Assembly: GCA_013152415.1 (NCBI GenBank)
Contig: JAADGI010000014.1
Location: forward strand, 1 to 36,488
From: Gammaproteobacteria bacterium
GTDB lineage: Bacteria; Pseudomonadota; Gammaproteobacteria; HyVt-429
Length of the DNA stretch: 36,488 nucleotides
Reading direction: 5' to 3'
Positions 7,436 through 17,541 of the stretch are shown in pieces; position 1 is the first letter of the stretch; the number at the start of each line of letters is the position of its first letter. The position numbers and the translations under genes are program-made. The notes under the pieces were generated by a model that saw only the letters and a program-made list of their open reading frames with translations, was not told the DNA's origin and searched no databases.

Positions 7436-8330
7436 CTTGGACAGCTTCCAAGCCCAACTGCAACGATACCAATCGCGTATCGAAGAGGCCTTATTGCAAC
7501 GTCTCCCGGCGGCCTCACAGGAACCCAAGATTCTGCATGAAGCCATGCGCTACGGCATCTTGGGGGGTGGCAAGCGTATCCGTGCGGTGCTCGTCTACGC
7601 CACCGGCGAAGCTCTGGGCGTCCCCATAGAACAACTCGATGCCCAAGCCTGCGCAGTGGAGTTTATTCATGGCTATTCGCTCATCCACGATGACCTGCCG
7701 GCCATGGACAATGATGAGCTACGACGGGGAAAAGCCACTTGCCATATAAAATTTGGTGAATCCCTCGCCTTGTTGGCAGGAGACTCCCTACACAGCCTGG
7801 CGTTTGAGACCTTGGCCCAGGACCCCGCCATTCGGGTGCGCCCACAGCGGCGTATGGACATGGTCGCAAAGCTCACCCACACCGCCGGCAGCAAAGGCAT
7901 GGCAGGCGGTCAGGCCATCGACCTGGCTGCGGTAGGAAAAATGCTGAACCTGGCCCAGCTCAAGCAGATGCATAGCCTGAAAACCGGTGCCCTGATTCAG
8001 GCTGCAGTAGCCCTGGGGGCACTAAGTGCCGACCCGGTCGAGACGAGTGTAGCCAAAGACCTGGATAACTATGCCCACTGTATCGGGCTGGCCTTTCAGA
8101 TCCAGGATGACATCCTTGATGTGGAAGGTGATACCCACATTTTGGGGAAAAACAGTGGCAGTGACGTCGCCCAATCCAAACCCACCTACCCGGCGCTGCT
8201 GGGCCTGGAGGGTGCCAAACGGGCCGCCCAGGAGAGCCTCGATTCGGCACTCGCAAGCTTGGAGGCATTGGGAGATAATGCCAAGTTCCTGCGCAACATT
8301 GCCAACTACGTGACTCAGAGATCTTACTGA
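7395..8330 (+). CDS. ispA: farnesyl diphosphate synthase (polyprenyl synthetase)
   Basis: IspA condenses IPP with DMAPP and GPP to make farnesyl diphosphate for undecaprenol and quinone side chains. The protein from ATG 7395 is about 311 residues. It shows [12 protein letters not shown], the first aspartate-rich motif DDLPAMDND, the [14 protein letters not shown] segment, and the second aspartate-rich motif DDILD followed by [16 protein letters not shown]. An upstream in-frame start at 7311 lies deep in xseB and adds non-homologous sequence, so 7395 is chosen. It ends one base before dxs, so the genes are presumably co-transcribed. Confidence 0.95.
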   Translation: MENLSPNPLPPKTDLDSFQAQLQRYQSRIEEALLQRLPAASQEPKILHEAMRYGILGGGKRIRAVLVYATGEALGVPIEQLDAQACAVEFIHGYSLIHDDLPAMDNDELRRGKATCHIKFGESLALLAGDSLHSLAFETLAQDPAIRVRPQRRMDMVAKLTHTAGSKGMAGGQAIDLAAVGKMLNLAQLKQMHSLKTGALIQAAVALGALSADPVETSVAKDLDNYAHCIGLAFQIQDDILDVEGDTHILGKNSGSDVAQSKPTYPALLGLEGAKRAAQESLDSALASLEALGDNAKFLRNIANYVTQRSY

Positions 8331-8331
8331 T

Positions 8332-10224
8332 ATGCCTGGAAGGGCCCATTACCCGTTACTTGAAACCATCAATGATCCAGCCGACCTGCGTCGGCTGGAC
8401 GAGATGCAGCTCGTCCTCTTGGCAGATGAGTTGCGTGGTTTCCTGATCAGTACCGTATCACAGACCGGGGGTCACCTGGCCGCCGGTCTCGGTACGGTAG
8501 AGATGACTATCGCCCTCCACCATGTATTTAACACCCCCTACGACCGATTGGTGTGGGACGTGGGGCATCAGACCTATCCCCACAAAATTTTAACCGGACG
8601 ACGTGCCGCCATGGCAAGCCTGCGCCAGGATGGTGGACTGTCCGGTTTTCTACGCCGCGATGAAAGCGAGTACGATACCTTTGGGGCGGGACACTCCAGC
8701 ACCTCCATTAGTGCTGCCCTGGGCATGGCAGTCGCCGCTGCCCAGCAAAAAAAGGATCGCCAAGTGGTCGCCATCATTGGTGATGGGGCCCTGGCAGCCG
8801 GTATGGCCTTTGAGGCCCTAAACAACGCCGGCGATATGGATGCGGACCTGATGGTGGTACTCAATGACAATGACATGTCTATCTCCCAAAATGTGGGTGC
8901 CTTGTCTAACTACCTTGCCCGTATCCTGTCGGGAAAAGTCTACTCCAGTGTGCGTGAAGGCAGTAAAACCGTATTGTCCACGGTCCCCCCAGTCATGGAT
9001 CTGGCCAAACGCTGGGAAGAACACATGAAGGGCATGATCATGCCCGGTACCCTGTTCGAAGAATTGGGCTTTAACTATATTGGCCCCATTGATGGGCATG
9101 ACTTACATACCCTGATCAAAACCCTGCAAAACATGCACGAGCTAAAAGGCCCCCAGTTTCTGCACGTAGTCACCCAAAAAGGCAGGGGTTACAAACCCGC
9201 CGAAGGTGACCCCTGCAGTTACCATGGCGTCTCCCCCTTCGACCCCGCAACCGGCAAGATGGAGAAAAAATCAGGCGCCCAAACCTATACCCAGGTATTT
9301 GGCCAGTGGCTATGCGACATGGCGGATCAAGACGAAGATGTCGTCGGGGTCACCCCTGCCATGCGTGAGGGCTCCGGACTGGTGGAATTTTCCCAACGCT
9401 TTCCGGAGCGCTACTTCGATGTAGGTATTGCCGAACAACACGCGCTCACCTTCGCCGCAGGCCTTGCCTGTGAAGGTCTGAAACCGGTTGTCGCCATCTA
9501 CTCGACCTTTTTGCAACGGGCTTATGATCAACTCATCCACGATATATGCCTGCAAGACTTACCCGTCGTGCTGGCCATCGACCGGGCCGGTCTGGTGGGT
9601 GCCGATGGCCCGACCCACTCGGGAAATTTTGATCTGAGCTTTCTGCGTTGCCTGCCCAATATTACGGTCATGGCCCCCGCCGATGAAAATGAGTGCCGGT
9701 TGATGCTCACCACCGCCATGGGCATCGCTGGACCCAGCGCCGTACGCTACCCCCGTGGAAGCGGCCCCGGGACCAAGGTGGAAAAGACGATGCGCACCCT
9801 GCCCGTGGGCAAAGGAGAGATCCGGCGCTCGGGACATGGGGTCGCCATACTGGCCTTTGGCACCCTATTGGCACCCGCCCTGGAGGCAGGAGAGGCTCTG
9901 GACGCCACTGTCGTCAACATGCGCTTCGTAAAGCCCCTGGATGAGGTACTTGTCGCCCAATTGGCTGCCGATCACAACTTGCTCGTGACCGTGGAAGAGA
10001 ATGTGATCGCGGGTGGGGCCGGGGCCGGGGTCAACGAATACCTCGCAGCCGCAGGCCTACGTGTCGCCACCCTCAATCTTGGCCTGCCGGATGTCTTTCT
10101 GGGCCACGGTGATCAGGCATCCTTACTCGCCAGTTGCGGTCTCGACAGCCGTGGCATCCAGGCCGCCATTATTCAGGCACAACCCCAACCCCTTGCCTCA
10201 CAATTGGGTGCCGCCTATACTTGA
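8332..10224 (+). CDS. dxs: 1-deoxy-D-xylulose-5-phosphate synthase
   Basis: Dxs makes DXP from pyruvate and glyceraldehyde-3-phosphate with thiamine diphosphate, the first step of the MEP isoprenoid pathway. The length of 630 residues is normal. Visible motifs include [17 protein letters not shown], the ThDP/Mg motif [18 protein letters not shown] ending in [15 protein letters not shown], and the transketolase pyrimidine-binding region with [18 protein letters not shown] and [15 protein letters not shown]. The ATG follows the ispA stop almost directly. It therefore produces precursors for the neighbouring IspA on the same transcript. Confidence 0.97.
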   Translation: MPGRAHYPLLETINDPADLRRLDEMQLVLLADELRGFLISTVSQTGGHLAAGLGTVEMTIALHHVFNTPYDRLVWDVGHQTYPHKILTGRRAAMASLRQDGGLSGFLRRDESEYDTFGAGHSSTSISAALGMAVAAAQQKKDRQVVAIIGDGALAAGMAFEALNNAGDMDADLMVVLNDNDMSISQNVGALSNYLARILSGKVYSSVREGSKTVLSTVPPVMDLAKRWEEHMKGMIMPGTLFEELGFNYIGPIDGHDLHTLIKTLQNMHELKGPQFLHVVTQKGRGYKPAEGDPCSYHGVSPFDPATGKMEKKSGAQTYTQVFGQWLCDMADQDEDVVGVTPAMREGSGLVEFSQRFPERYFDVGIAEQHALTFAAGLACEGLKPVVAIYSTFLQRAYDQLIHDICLQDLPVVLAIDRAGLVGADGPTHSGNFDLSFLRCLPNITVMAPADENECRLMLTTAMGIAGPSAVRYPRGSGPGTKVEKTMRTLPVGKGEIRRSGHGVAILAFGTLLAPALEAGEALDATVVNMRFVKPLDEVLVAQLAADHNLLVTVEENVIAGGAGAGVNEYLAAAGLRVATLNLGLPDVFLGHGDQASLLASCGLDSRGIQAAIIQAQPQPLASQLGAAYT

Positions 10225-10276
10225 TCGTCTTGGTCAACTTTTCCCCCACGCCCCTTACTGAAAGAGCCTAGTCACC

Positions 10277-11101
10277 ATGTCTGAAACGACCCCCATCAAG
10301 GCCAAACTGGCCGGCACTTCCATTGCAGACATCCAGAGCTCCCCGGATACCCGCCGTATCGCTATCGATAAAGTAGGCATTAAAGATATTCGCCACCCGA
10401 TTCGGGTCAAAGACCGCACCCGTGGTGAACAACACACCATCGCCAACTTCAATATGTATGTAGAACTGCCACATAATTTTAAGGGCACTCATATGTCGCG
10501 TTTTGTGGAAATATTAAATAACCATGAAACCGAGATTTCGGTAAACTCGTTTAAAGACATGTTGTCAGAGATGGCGGATAAACTGGAAGCCACCACCGGC
10601 CATATTGAGATGAACTTTCCCTATTTCGTCAATAAGACCGCGCCAATATCCGGTGTACAAAGCCTCATGGACTATCATGTCAACTTTATCGGGCAAGTGA
10701 AAGACGGTAAACAGTGCATGCAACTTAAAGTAGTCGTCCCGGTCACCAGCCTATGCCCCTGCTCGAAAAAGATTTCCGAACGCGGTGCCCATAACCAACG
10801 CTCCCATGTCACCGTTCAGGTCAAACCCAACAGCTTCATCTGGATTGAAGAGATCATCGACCTGGTAGAAGAAGAAGCCAGCTGTGAACTCTACGGCTTA
10901 CTCAAACGCCCCGACGAGAAACACGTCACCGAACGTGCCTATGACAACCCCAAGTTTGTTGAAGACATGGTGCGAGATGTGGCCGGACGCCTGAACGACG
11001 ATGAGCGCATTGATGCCTATACCGTGGAATCTGAAAACTTTGAGTCCATCCACAACCACTCCGCCTACGCGATGATAAAAAAGGATAAGTCGGAGGAATA
11101 A
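10277..11101 (+). CDS. folE2: GTP cyclohydrolase FolE2 (type IB)
   Basis: FolE2 converts GTP to dihydroneopterin triphosphate, the first step to folate and queuosine. The 274-residue length matches the COG1469 family. [23 protein letters not shown] carries the catalytic cysteine, and the N-terminal [15 protein letters not shown] and C-terminal [18 protein letters not shown] segments are family-typical. It is the metal-promiscuous alternative to the zinc enzyme FolE and is often the only isoform or zinc-starvation induced. I see no obvious Zur box here. It follows dxs by 52 bases and ends the operon. Confidence 0.95.
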   Translation: MSETTPIKAKLAGTSIADIQSSPDTRRIAIDKVGIKDIRHPIRVKDRTRGEQHTIANFNMYVELPHNFKGTHMSRFVEILNNHETEISVNSFKDMLSEMADKLEATTGHIEMNFPYFVNKTAPISGVQSLMDYHVNFIGQVKDGKQCMQLKVVVPVTSLCPCSKKISERGAHNQRSHVTVQVKPNSFIWIEEIIDLVEEEASCELYGLLKRPDEKHVTERAYDNPKFVEDMVRDVAGRLNDDERIDAYTVESENFESIHNHSAYAMIKKDKSEE

Positions 11102-11294
11102 TAATTATTTGATACAAAGGTGCTGACACGCAAGGATTCGCAGAAAAACAACCTTAAAGACTGACCGCACCGCAAAAGCATCAGTTTTCATGCCATACAT
11201 CAAATGACGCTCCTCATTAAATAGCACAATAGAGATTGCAGCTATTGATGCATTTAAAAAGATCATTAACCGAACCACCACTGTATTTATTGAT

Positions 11295-11358
11295 GCGCGA
11301 AAGCTGGAATCCAGTCGTTTCAACGGCTTCCTGGATGCCGGAACAAGTCCGGCATGAC
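11295..11358. repeat. intergenic palindromic repeat
   Basis: CTGGAATCCAG (11304-11314) is a near-perfect palindrome. TGCCGGA (11336-11342) pairs with TCCGGCA (11348-11354). The whole resembles the GGAATCCAG...CTGGAT...CCGGCATGAC type of dispersed repeat common in proteobacterial intergenic DNA. The surrounding 11102-11384 gap has no convincing gene. Confidence 0.5.
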
Positions 11359-11384
11359 AATGTGGCGTTAACGGGACAGCACTG

Positions 11385-12707
11385 ATGACTAACCATAATG
11401 GCTCCTGCCATAGAAAGCGAAACAAAACACTTGGCCTCCCCGAGCTGATTGCTATCGCACTTGGGGGTATGGTGGGTGGTGGAATTTTTACCATTCTGGG
11501 TATTTCGGTTTCAATGATAGGTGTTTTTACGCCATTGGCGATAATCCTTGGTGGAATAATGGCCTCTCTTGCCGCCTATTCGTATATCAAGCTAGGTGTT
11601 TACTACAAAGATGAAGGTGCCACCTATTCCTTTTATAAAAGGACATTTCCAGAATCTCCCTTTGCCGCATCACTTATTGGCTGGTGGGTCATATTTGGTT
11701 ATATAAGCACACTAGCACTATACGCATATACCTTTGCATCTTATGCCATTAGTGGTTTTTCGTCTTCCAATACTGAATGGGAACGCAAACTTGTTGCGGG
11801 AGCCGTTATCCTTACCTTTACGCTTATCAATATTTGGAGTGTTAAAGGAATGGGAAAAATTGAAGACATTATGGTTTATTCCAAACTGGTGATACTTGCT
11901 ATCATCTCTTTTATACTCATCAACAATAGCCAAACAACTCTCCCCGTATTATTGCAGGATAACAATGACACGGGGATATTATCCATCTTGATAGTTGCTT
12001 CAATCACCTTTGTGGCATACGAAGGGTTTCAGCTTGTTATCAATGCCATCAGTGAAATGGATAATCCAGAGAAAAATATCCCAAAAGCTATCTATTCTGC
12101 CCTACTCCTTGCCATTCTGATTTATGTTGTTATTTCACTAGGCGCTATTCTGGCAATCCCTTTTGATGAGATTATACAAAACAAGGAAAATGCTCTCGCT
12201 TCTGGCGCTGGAAATATACTAGGTCATTGGGGGACTGATCTCGTTATTCTGGGTGCGCTATTAGCAACAAGTAGCGCTATCAGCGGAACTGTATTTGGAG
12301 CATCAAGACAAATCGCTGCTATTGCAAATGATGGGTATTTTCCAGGTCTTCTTGCCAAGCGAATCAATCACATTCCTGTTTTTGCCATTATAAGCATGTC
12401 TGTCTTGGCATTTCTCCTTGTGCTTGCCGGTAGCCTGAAAGTTATACTTGAATTTGGTAGCATCACATTTCTGCTGGTTTCTCTGTTAATGGCTTATGCC
12501 AATTACAAAATTCGTGATTTAACCCATTCATCAACATTCATTACAATTCTTTCTTTTTTTGTACTCTTTCTTGGGACGGCGCTTATTTTATATTATGAAA
12601 TAAACAACCAACCGCAACAAATAATTTTTATTTTTGGTCTATATACGCTATTAACCGCAGGTTCATGGCTGTATTCAAGAAACAAGATTCATCAATCTGC
12701 TAACTAA
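11385..12707 (+). CDS. APC-superfamily amino acid permease
   Basis: A 440-residue hydrophobic protein with about 12 predicted membrane segments. LPELIAIALGGMVGGGIF near the N-terminus is the APC-family TM1 signature with the unwound GGGIF substrate site. AYEGFQLVINAISEMDNPEKNIPKAI (given in parts: AYEGF, EMDNPEKNIP) is the conserved TM6 to TM7 region. It probably exchanges or imports amino acids or amines; the substrate cannot be told. Base composition is clearly more AT-rich than the dxs/folE2 genes next door, and codons favour A/T ends, suggesting separate acquisition. The ribosome site before the ATG is weak. Confidence 0.85.
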   Translation: MTNHNGSCHRKRNKTLGLPELIAIALGGMVGGGIFTILGISVSMIGVFTPLAIILGGIMASLAAYSYIKLGVYYKDEGATYSFYKRTFPESPFAASLIGWWVIFGYISTLALYAYTFASYAISGFSSSNTEWERKLVAGAVILTFTLINIWSVKGMGKIEDIMVYSKLVILAIISFILINNSQTTLPVLLQDNNDTGILSILIVASITFVAYEGFQLVINAISEMDNPEKNIPKAIYSALLLAILIYVVISLGAILAIPFDEIIQNKENALASGAGNILGHWGTDLVILGALLATSSAISGTVFGASRQIAAIANDGYFPGLLAKRINHIPVFAIISMSVLAFLLVLAGSLKVILEFGSITFLLVSLLMAYANYKIRDLTHSSTFITILSFFVLFLGTALILYYEINNQPQQIIFIFGLYTLLTAGSWLYSRNKIHQSAN

Positions 12708-13130
12708 CAAAACACTTTGGTACAGATAATCGACAACAACTCTTAAATTGCAAGTTTATTCGTTACAAATGATACAAGCCAATCACCACTCCATCGTCCT
12801 ATATAAGCATCACGCCCAAGCTGAAAATAAATGCGGCAAGCAAAGAAAATGAAAGGTTAATATGGAATCCTGTCAGTTTATGTGGAACTATTTATCAGGT
12901 AATCGGTCCCATCGAGAGTCCGCTTCATAAAGCTGATGCAGCCTAAACCTGGCTCAGAAAGCACCCTGGTGGGCACACCGATAATACTCTGCCCAGGTCA
13001 TCTGCGAGGACCAATAGTTTAAGGTACTACAAGCCACTACCAATATTGACCCGTTCGTTTACATCCCCCATTTAAGGTGTAACAATGGTCGCACCTATCC
13101 GATTCAATAGTTTGAAAAAGGTGAAATAAC
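12708..13130. other. gene-free gap upstream of lemA
   Basis: This stretch of 423 bases has no credible ORF, RNA gene or clear terminator. The only element I can support is AAAAAGGTGA just before the lemA ATG as its ribosome site. The 5' part shares the AT-rich composition of the permease. Confidence 0.5.
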
Positions 13131-13727
13131 ATGGGCACCACATTAATAGTTATTCTGGTTGTTGCTGCACTGGTCATTTTTTATGTGATCGGGATTTTCA
13201 ACAAACTGGTTACGCTAAAGAATCGTTATCAGAATGCCTTTGCACAGATTGAGGTACAATTAAAGCGTCGCTACGACCTGATACCCAATCTCATCGAGAC
13301 CGCAAAAGGTTATATCAAACACGAACGTGAAACCTTGGCGGCGGTAGTCGAAGCGCGTAATACGGCACAAAATATGCTGTCGACAGCGGCGGCTGATCCG
13401 GGCAATGCCGAGGCGATAAAGGGGCTGAGCGGTGCCGAAGGCAAGCTTGCTGGTGCCATGATGAATTTTAACATGGTGATGGAGGCCTACCCAGACCTCA
13501 AGGCCAATCAGAATATGATGCAGCTAAGCGAGGAACTTATCTCCACCGAGAATAAAATCTCTTTTGCCCGACAAGGCTTTAACGACCAAGTGATGGACTA
13601 TAACACCTACAAACAAACATTCCCCCCTGTATTCTTTGCGGCAGCATTTGGCCATTCGCAAGATGCAACATTACTGGAATTTGAAGACAGCGAAGCCATG
13701 CAAGCTGCACCAAAAGTCTCATTCTAA
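13131..13727 (+). CDS. LemA family membrane protein
   Basis: A 198-residue LemA protein. It has an N-terminal membrane helix (residues 4-24) followed by the family hallmark FNKLVTLKNRYQNAFAQIEVQLKRRYDLIPNLIE and a long alpha-helical domain with AEGKLAGAMMNFNMVMEAYPDLKAN. The C-terminus should face the periplasm or outside in the usual LemA topology. The biochemical role of LemA is unsettled. It is followed 29 bases later by an M48 peptidase with membrane segments, a recurrent pairing, suggesting joint action in envelope quality control. AGGTGA upstream of the ATG is a good ribosome site. Confidence 0.93.
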   Translation: MGTTLIVILVVAALVIFYVIGIFNKLVTLKNRYQNAFAQIEVQLKRRYDLIPNLIETAKGYIKHERETLAAVVEARNTAQNMLSTAAADPGNAEAIKGLSGAEGKLAGAMMNFNMVMEAYPDLKANQNMMQLSEELISTENKISFARQGFNDQVMDYNTYKQTFPPVFFAAAFGHSQDATLLEFEDSEAMQAAPKVSF

Positions 13728-13756
13728 TCACCACTATAAAGATATAGCTGCTTGAA

Positions 13757-15697
13757 ATGAATTTTTTTGAATCTCAAGACCGTGCCCGTAGAAACACAGT
13801 CCAGCTTGTACTCCTGTTTGTTCTGGCTGTAGTTACCTTAATTGCCATGACCAATCTATTGGTCATGGTGGTGTTTGGCTATATTGACAGCCAACAAATG
13901 CAAGAGGGCGGTACGCTACTCCAGCAAATAGATTGGCAAACCTTTATCGCCGTCAGTGTGGGCGTCAGCGTAGTAGTGGTGGTGGGCAGTCTCTACAAGA
14001 TTATGACTTTGTCAGCCGGTGGCAAGGCTGTTGCGGAGGCGTTGGGTGGACGGCTGATTCCACAAAATACCGATGACCCGAAACATCGCAAATTATTAAA
14101 TGTGGTAGAAGAAATGGCTATCGCCTCCGGCACACCGGCACCGCCGGTTTATTTGCTTGTGGATGAACCAGGCATCAATGCCTTTGCGGCTGGTTTTTCA
14201 CCGCGCGATGCTGTCATTGGCGTCACTCAGGGGACCATCGATCAGCTAAGCCGCGATCAATTGCAAGGTGTCATTGCCCATGAGTTCAGCCATATTTTTA
14301 ATGGCGACATGCGACTCAACATCCGCTTAATGGGCGTACTGCACGGCATCCTCATAATCGGCATTATTGGCTACTATATTTTATATTCCACTTCCTTTTC
14401 GAGACACAGCAGGAGCAATGATAAGGGTGCAGGTGGAATACTGGCGCTGGCTATTGGGCTGATGGTCATTGGTTTTGCCGGTACATTTTTCGGCAGTATG
14501 ATTAAGGCTGCAGTAAGCCGAAAACGGGAATATCTGGCGGATGCCTCAGCGGTTCAATTTACCCGTAACCCAGATGGGATTGCCGGTGCATTAAAGAGGA
14601 TCGGTGGGCTCGAGTTTGGCTCAAAAGTGGAAAACCCAGGCGCATCCGAAGTCAGTCACGCCTTTTTTGCCCAAAGCCTTTCGGGGTTCATGCAGTCATT
14701 GTCCGCCACCCACCCACCTCTGGCCAAGCGTATCCTGCGCCTTGACCCCCAATGGGACGGTAAATTTGACACTTCCCGTGAAGTAGACTCACCCCAGAAT
14801 GAAGAAGGGACGGGCAAATCAGAGTCCATGACACGTGAGGAGCTTGCTAAAAAGGTCGCTACTGTCGTCACGGGTGCTGCAATGGCCGATGTCGCCCAGG
14901 CTATTGAACAAATTGGTCAACCCCAGCAGGAGACAATCCGTTACGCCCACTTGCTGATATCAGAGTTGCCTGCAGTTATTAAGGAAGCTGCCCGTGAGCC
15001 CTACGGAGCCCGTGCCGTTATTTACTCCTTGGTGCTTGATCCAGAACAAGAGGTTCGTGACAAGCAATTGGATCATCTAAAGAGACATGCCGATCCAGAT
15101 GTCTTTGTGCTAACACATAAGCTCATACCGGAAATGGACGGGCTGGATATTAAATATAGATTACCACTGATTGATATCGCCATACCGGCACTAAAGCAGA
15201 TGTCAATCAACCAGTATAAATTATTCAAAAAAAATCTGGTTGCATTGATTGAGATGGATTCCAGGATTGATCTTCTGGAGTGGTCGTTACAGAAAATTAT
15301 TTTTAACCACCTGGATGGACAGTTCTTTAAACTGGAACCAATAAAGACCCGATATTCCCAACCCAGGCAACTCAAAAAAGAAGTTGGATTAATCCTCTCG
15401 GTAATGGCCTATGCCGGCCAACAAAATCAAGGCGATGCTGAAAGAGCATTTGCGGCAGCAACAACCACGTTGGATTTTGGTGGGCTTCAATTAGTACCCA
15501 ACCACGCAATCAGTCTTTCAGGCCTGGATCGGGCTCTACAGAAACTTGCAAGACTAAAACCTCTGGCCAAACCCCCACTACTGAAAGCCTGTGCCGCCAG
15601 CGTTACACAAGATCAAATAATATCCCCCGTTGAAGTCGAGTTATTGCGCACCTTTGCGGATGTCCTTGACTGTCCCATGCCACCCATCATCCCGTAG
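13757..15697 (+). CDS. membrane-bound M48 family metallopeptidase (HtpX/Ste24-like)
   Basis: A zinc metalloprotease of 646 residues. HEFSH at 175-179 is the HExxH zinc motif, and KREYLADASAVQFTRNPDG further on supplies the third ligand. Membrane segments lie at about 15-40, 62-82, 193-212 and 228-250, placing the active site at the inner membrane. The last 300 residues form an extra soluble helical region absent from short HtpX (~290 residues); I do not recognise it. It probably works with LemA immediately upstream. A role in membrane-protein turnover is inferred from the family. Confidence 0.92.
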   Translation: MNFFESQDRARRNTVQLVLLFVLAVVTLIAMTNLLVMVVFGYIDSQQMQEGGTLLQQIDWQTFIAVSVGVSVVVVVGSLYKIMTLSAGGKAVAEALGGRLIPQNTDDPKHRKLLNVVEEMAIASGTPAPPVYLLVDEPGINAFAAGFSPRDAVIGVTQGTIDQLSRDQLQGVIAHEFSHIFNGDMRLNIRLMGVLHGILIIGIIGYYILYSTSFSRHSRSNDKGAGGILALAIGLMVIGFAGTFFGSMIKAAVSRKREYLADASAVQFTRNPDGIAGALKRIGGLEFGSKVENPGASEVSHAFFAQSLSGFMQSLSATHPPLAKRILRLDPQWDGKFDTSREVDSPQNEEGTGKSESMTREELAKKVATVVTGAAMADVAQAIEQIGQPQQETIRYAHLLISELPAVIKEAAREPYGARAVIYSLVLDPEQEVRDKQLDHLKRHADPDVFVLTHKLIPEMDGLDIKYRLPLIDIAIPALKQMSINQYKLFKKNLVALIEMDSRIDLLEWSLQKIIFNHLDGQFFKLEPIKTRYSQPRQLKKEVGLILSVMAYAGQQNQGDAERAFAAATTTLDFGGLQLVPNHAISLSGLDRALQKLARLKPLAKPPLLKACAASVTQDQIISPVEVELLRTFADVLDCPMPPIIP

Positions 15698-15716
15698 CAC
15701 TCATCCGGAACCCTTC

Positions 15717-15736
15717 GTGCCCTTGCACAAGGGCAC
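15717..15736. terminator. hairpin after the M48 gene
   Basis: GTGCCCTT-GCAC-AAGGGCAC is a perfect 8-bp stem with a 4-base loop, 20 bases after the peptidase stop codon. There is no T tract, so it may be a weak or Rho-assisted terminator, or mRNA 3'-end protection. Confidence 0.4.
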
Positions 15737-15920
15737 CCTATCCCATAACACATCATGTCATGACGTGATTTGCGACGTATCGCAACTCCGTTTTATTCCC
15801 TATTAAATATTGGTGATGGTCTTGATTCTACAGCTGTGCAGAAGTAAAACTGTATGAACAATTTTGTTGTTGGCAGGCTACGATTACGGCCTGCAACAGG
15901 CCTGACTTGGAGTACAACAA

Positions 15921-16403
15921 ATGCACAAACAAGACCCTGGGCGTCGGCATTTTCTGGTCCGTAGCATGACGACCGCTATACTGGCCGTGGCAACGGGGGC
16001 TGGTCTGCCACGACCAGACCGCGTATTGGCCTCGGCCTGGCCCACGGCGGCCTTTGGTGCCTCGAAAGAACAAGATGTATTGCAATTATTATATAGCGGT
16101 ACCACACCGGCCAAGACTCTAGCCACCACCATCGACGCCCCTGCCATTTCTGAAAATGGCCTGGCGGTCAAGATAGGCATCAAAACCACATTACCCCATG
16201 TTCAATCCATCTCCCTGCTTCTGGCCGGCAACCCCCACCCTCTGGCAATGACCTTTAGCCTAAGCAAAGAAATGGATGGATTCGTGCAGACACGCTACAA
16301 GGTAGCCCAACCCACCCAAGCTAAAGTACTGGTTAAATCTGGAAAGCAAATCTACGTCTCAACCGCCAAAATTGACGTCACCAAAGGTGGCTGTGGCGGT
16401 TAA
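15921..16403 (+). CDS. soxY: thiosulfate oxidation carrier protein SoxY
   Basis: SoxY carries sulfur intermediates covalently on a C-terminal cysteine during periplasmic thiosulfate oxidation. The 160-residue protein ends in KGGCGG, the swinging-arm GGCGG with Cys158. A twin-arginine style leader (GRRHFLVRSM then a hydrophobic stretch) predicts Tat export, as expected because SoxYZ is exported folded. The globular part has the SoxY beta-sandwich pattern (VKIGIKTTLPHVQSISLLLAGNP). GGAG precedes the ATG. soxZ follows by 26 bases. Other sox genes are not in the window, a layout common in sulfur oxidisers that disperse sox genes. Confidence 0.96.
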   Translation: MHKQDPGRRHFLVRSMTTAILAVATGAGLPRPDRVLASAWPTAAFGASKEQDVLQLLYSGTTPAKTLATTIDAPAISENGLAVKIGIKTTLPHVQSISLLLAGNPHPLAMTFSLSKEMDGFVQTRYKVAQPTQAKVLVKSGKQIYVSTAKIDVTKGGCGG

Positions 16404-16429
16404 ACAGCGCACCCGCAAAAGGTACTACT

Positions 16430-16744
16430 ATGAGCCGCTTAACAAAACTCAAGACCCGCAAAATTGGGGACACCACAAGATTTCTTGTTCTCATCAACCA
16501 CCCCATGGAAACGGGTTTTCGGCGCAATAAAAAAACGGGTGCCAGAATCCCCGCACACTTCATTAAAGAAATTGTGTTCAGGCTGAACGGTAAACCTGTG
16601 GCCACGGGCCAACTGGGTATCGCTGTATCCGCCAATCCCATATTGATTTTGTCATCCAAGACCGCCCACTCTGGTGATACCCTGGAAGTCAGCTGGAAAG
16701 ACAACAAAGGAGAGTCGGGCTCGGCACAGATGACTATCGCCTAG
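16430..16744 (+). CDS. soxZ: thiosulfate oxidation carrier complex protein SoxZ
   Basis: SoxZ is the partner of SoxY in the heterodimeric sulfur carrier. The 104-residue length and the motifs HPMETGFRRNKKTGARIPAHFI, ISANP-like VSANPILIL, and GDTLEVSWKDNKGESG are diagnostic. It has no signal peptide of its own, consistent with hitch-hiking export with SoxY. AAAGGT precedes the ATG. Confidence 0.96.
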   Translation: MSRLTKLKTRKIGDTTRFLVLINHPMETGFRRNKKTGARIPAHFIKEIVFRLNGKPVATGQLGIAVSANPILILSSKTAHSGDTLEVSWKDNKGESGSAQMTIA

Positions 16745-16835
16745 GAATATATTACCGGCTGGACCCAACAGTGGTGAGTCGCTACATGAAGAAATGGCTG
16801 TTAGTCCAACCTGCATCAGCTAAGCAGATAGTTCC

Positions 16836-17480
16836 CTAGTATCTTTTCATTAATTCCATTTTATGCCCATCTCGAATCATTTTAACCTGACCCAAAAAAG
16901 ACATCCCCAACAGGGGCGCATCTGGATAACGCCCCTCTAACACCCCCGCCGTAACATGGCGCAGAACAATCCCACCTATATCAACTTTGTCCAGCGTTAC
17001 GGCGTACATCTTGACCACACCCGATGCCGTTGCGGCATAACCCGGCCTGCCAGTGCGATAATCAATATCCAGGCGTTCTGCCATGTGACTGCTCATGGCG
17101 ACACTGCTGGCACCGGTGTCCACTAAAAATCGGACCGCATGACCATTGATATGACCTTCGGCATAAAAAAAGCCACTGCCATCGGCAAGTAACACCACAC
17201 TAACAGGATCATCACTGTCTACAATGGGAGAGATCACGGCCTGCAAGGGCAGGCTTATCTGTCTACCCTTAATCTCAACTATGGCCCCGTCGGTATCTGC
17301 ACTGATAAGTTGCACCCCTTCTGGACTGATCTCTCCCACTTTGAGCACCCGACGCTCACCATCAATACGCAAAATGGCCTTGTCTGCAGTCAACGCCAGC
17401 ACCACTAACTTCTCCATCGCCATCATAGATGTGGGCAGCAGTAATAAAACAAAAGAAAACACGTAGGATGGGAGCTTCAT
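16836..17480 (-). CDS. retropepsin-like aspartic protease (TIGR02281 type)
   Basis: A 214-residue protein with an N-terminal signal peptide or anchor (SYVFSFVLLLLPTSMMAM). FLVDTGASSVAMS carries the DTGA active-site aspartate of single-domain retropepsin-like proteases, which act as dimers. GYAATASGVVKMYAVTLDKVDIGGI and LLGMSFL are the matching flap and C-terminal hydrophobic-Gly elements. The N-terminal ~90 residues form a separate small beta domain (VVLALTADKAILRIDGERRVLKVGE in parts), resembling a PilP/SPOR-like adaptor, but I cannot name it. It probably acts in the periplasm on unknown substrates. It is transcribed away from the amidotransferase gene, with 61 bases between the two starts. 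Confidence 0.88.
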   Translation of the reverse strand: MKLPSYVFSFVLLLLPTSMMAMEKLVVLALTADKAILRIDGERRVLKVGEISPEGVQLISADTDGAIVEIKGRQISLPLQAVISPIVDSDDPVSVVLLADGSGFFYAEGHINGHAVRFLVDTGASSVAMSSHMAERLDIDYRTGRPGYAATASGVVKMYAVTLDKVDIGGIVLRHVTAGVLEGRYPDAPLLGMSFLGQVKMIRDGHKMELMKRY

Positions 17481-17541
17481 AGCAGATACTTAGATTCTGA
17501 GGGTAACGAATGAGCCCCCGCAATAATGATACAATTGGCCG

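Noticed and set aside
7175..11101. Thiamine or other riboswitch controlling dxs and folE2
   Set aside because: Intergenic gaps are 1-52 bases and show no structured leader.
11105..11494. 129-codon minus-strand frame spanning the intergenic repeat
   Set aside because: It runs through the palindromic repeat and into the permease 5' end, has no recognisable domain and no ribosome site.
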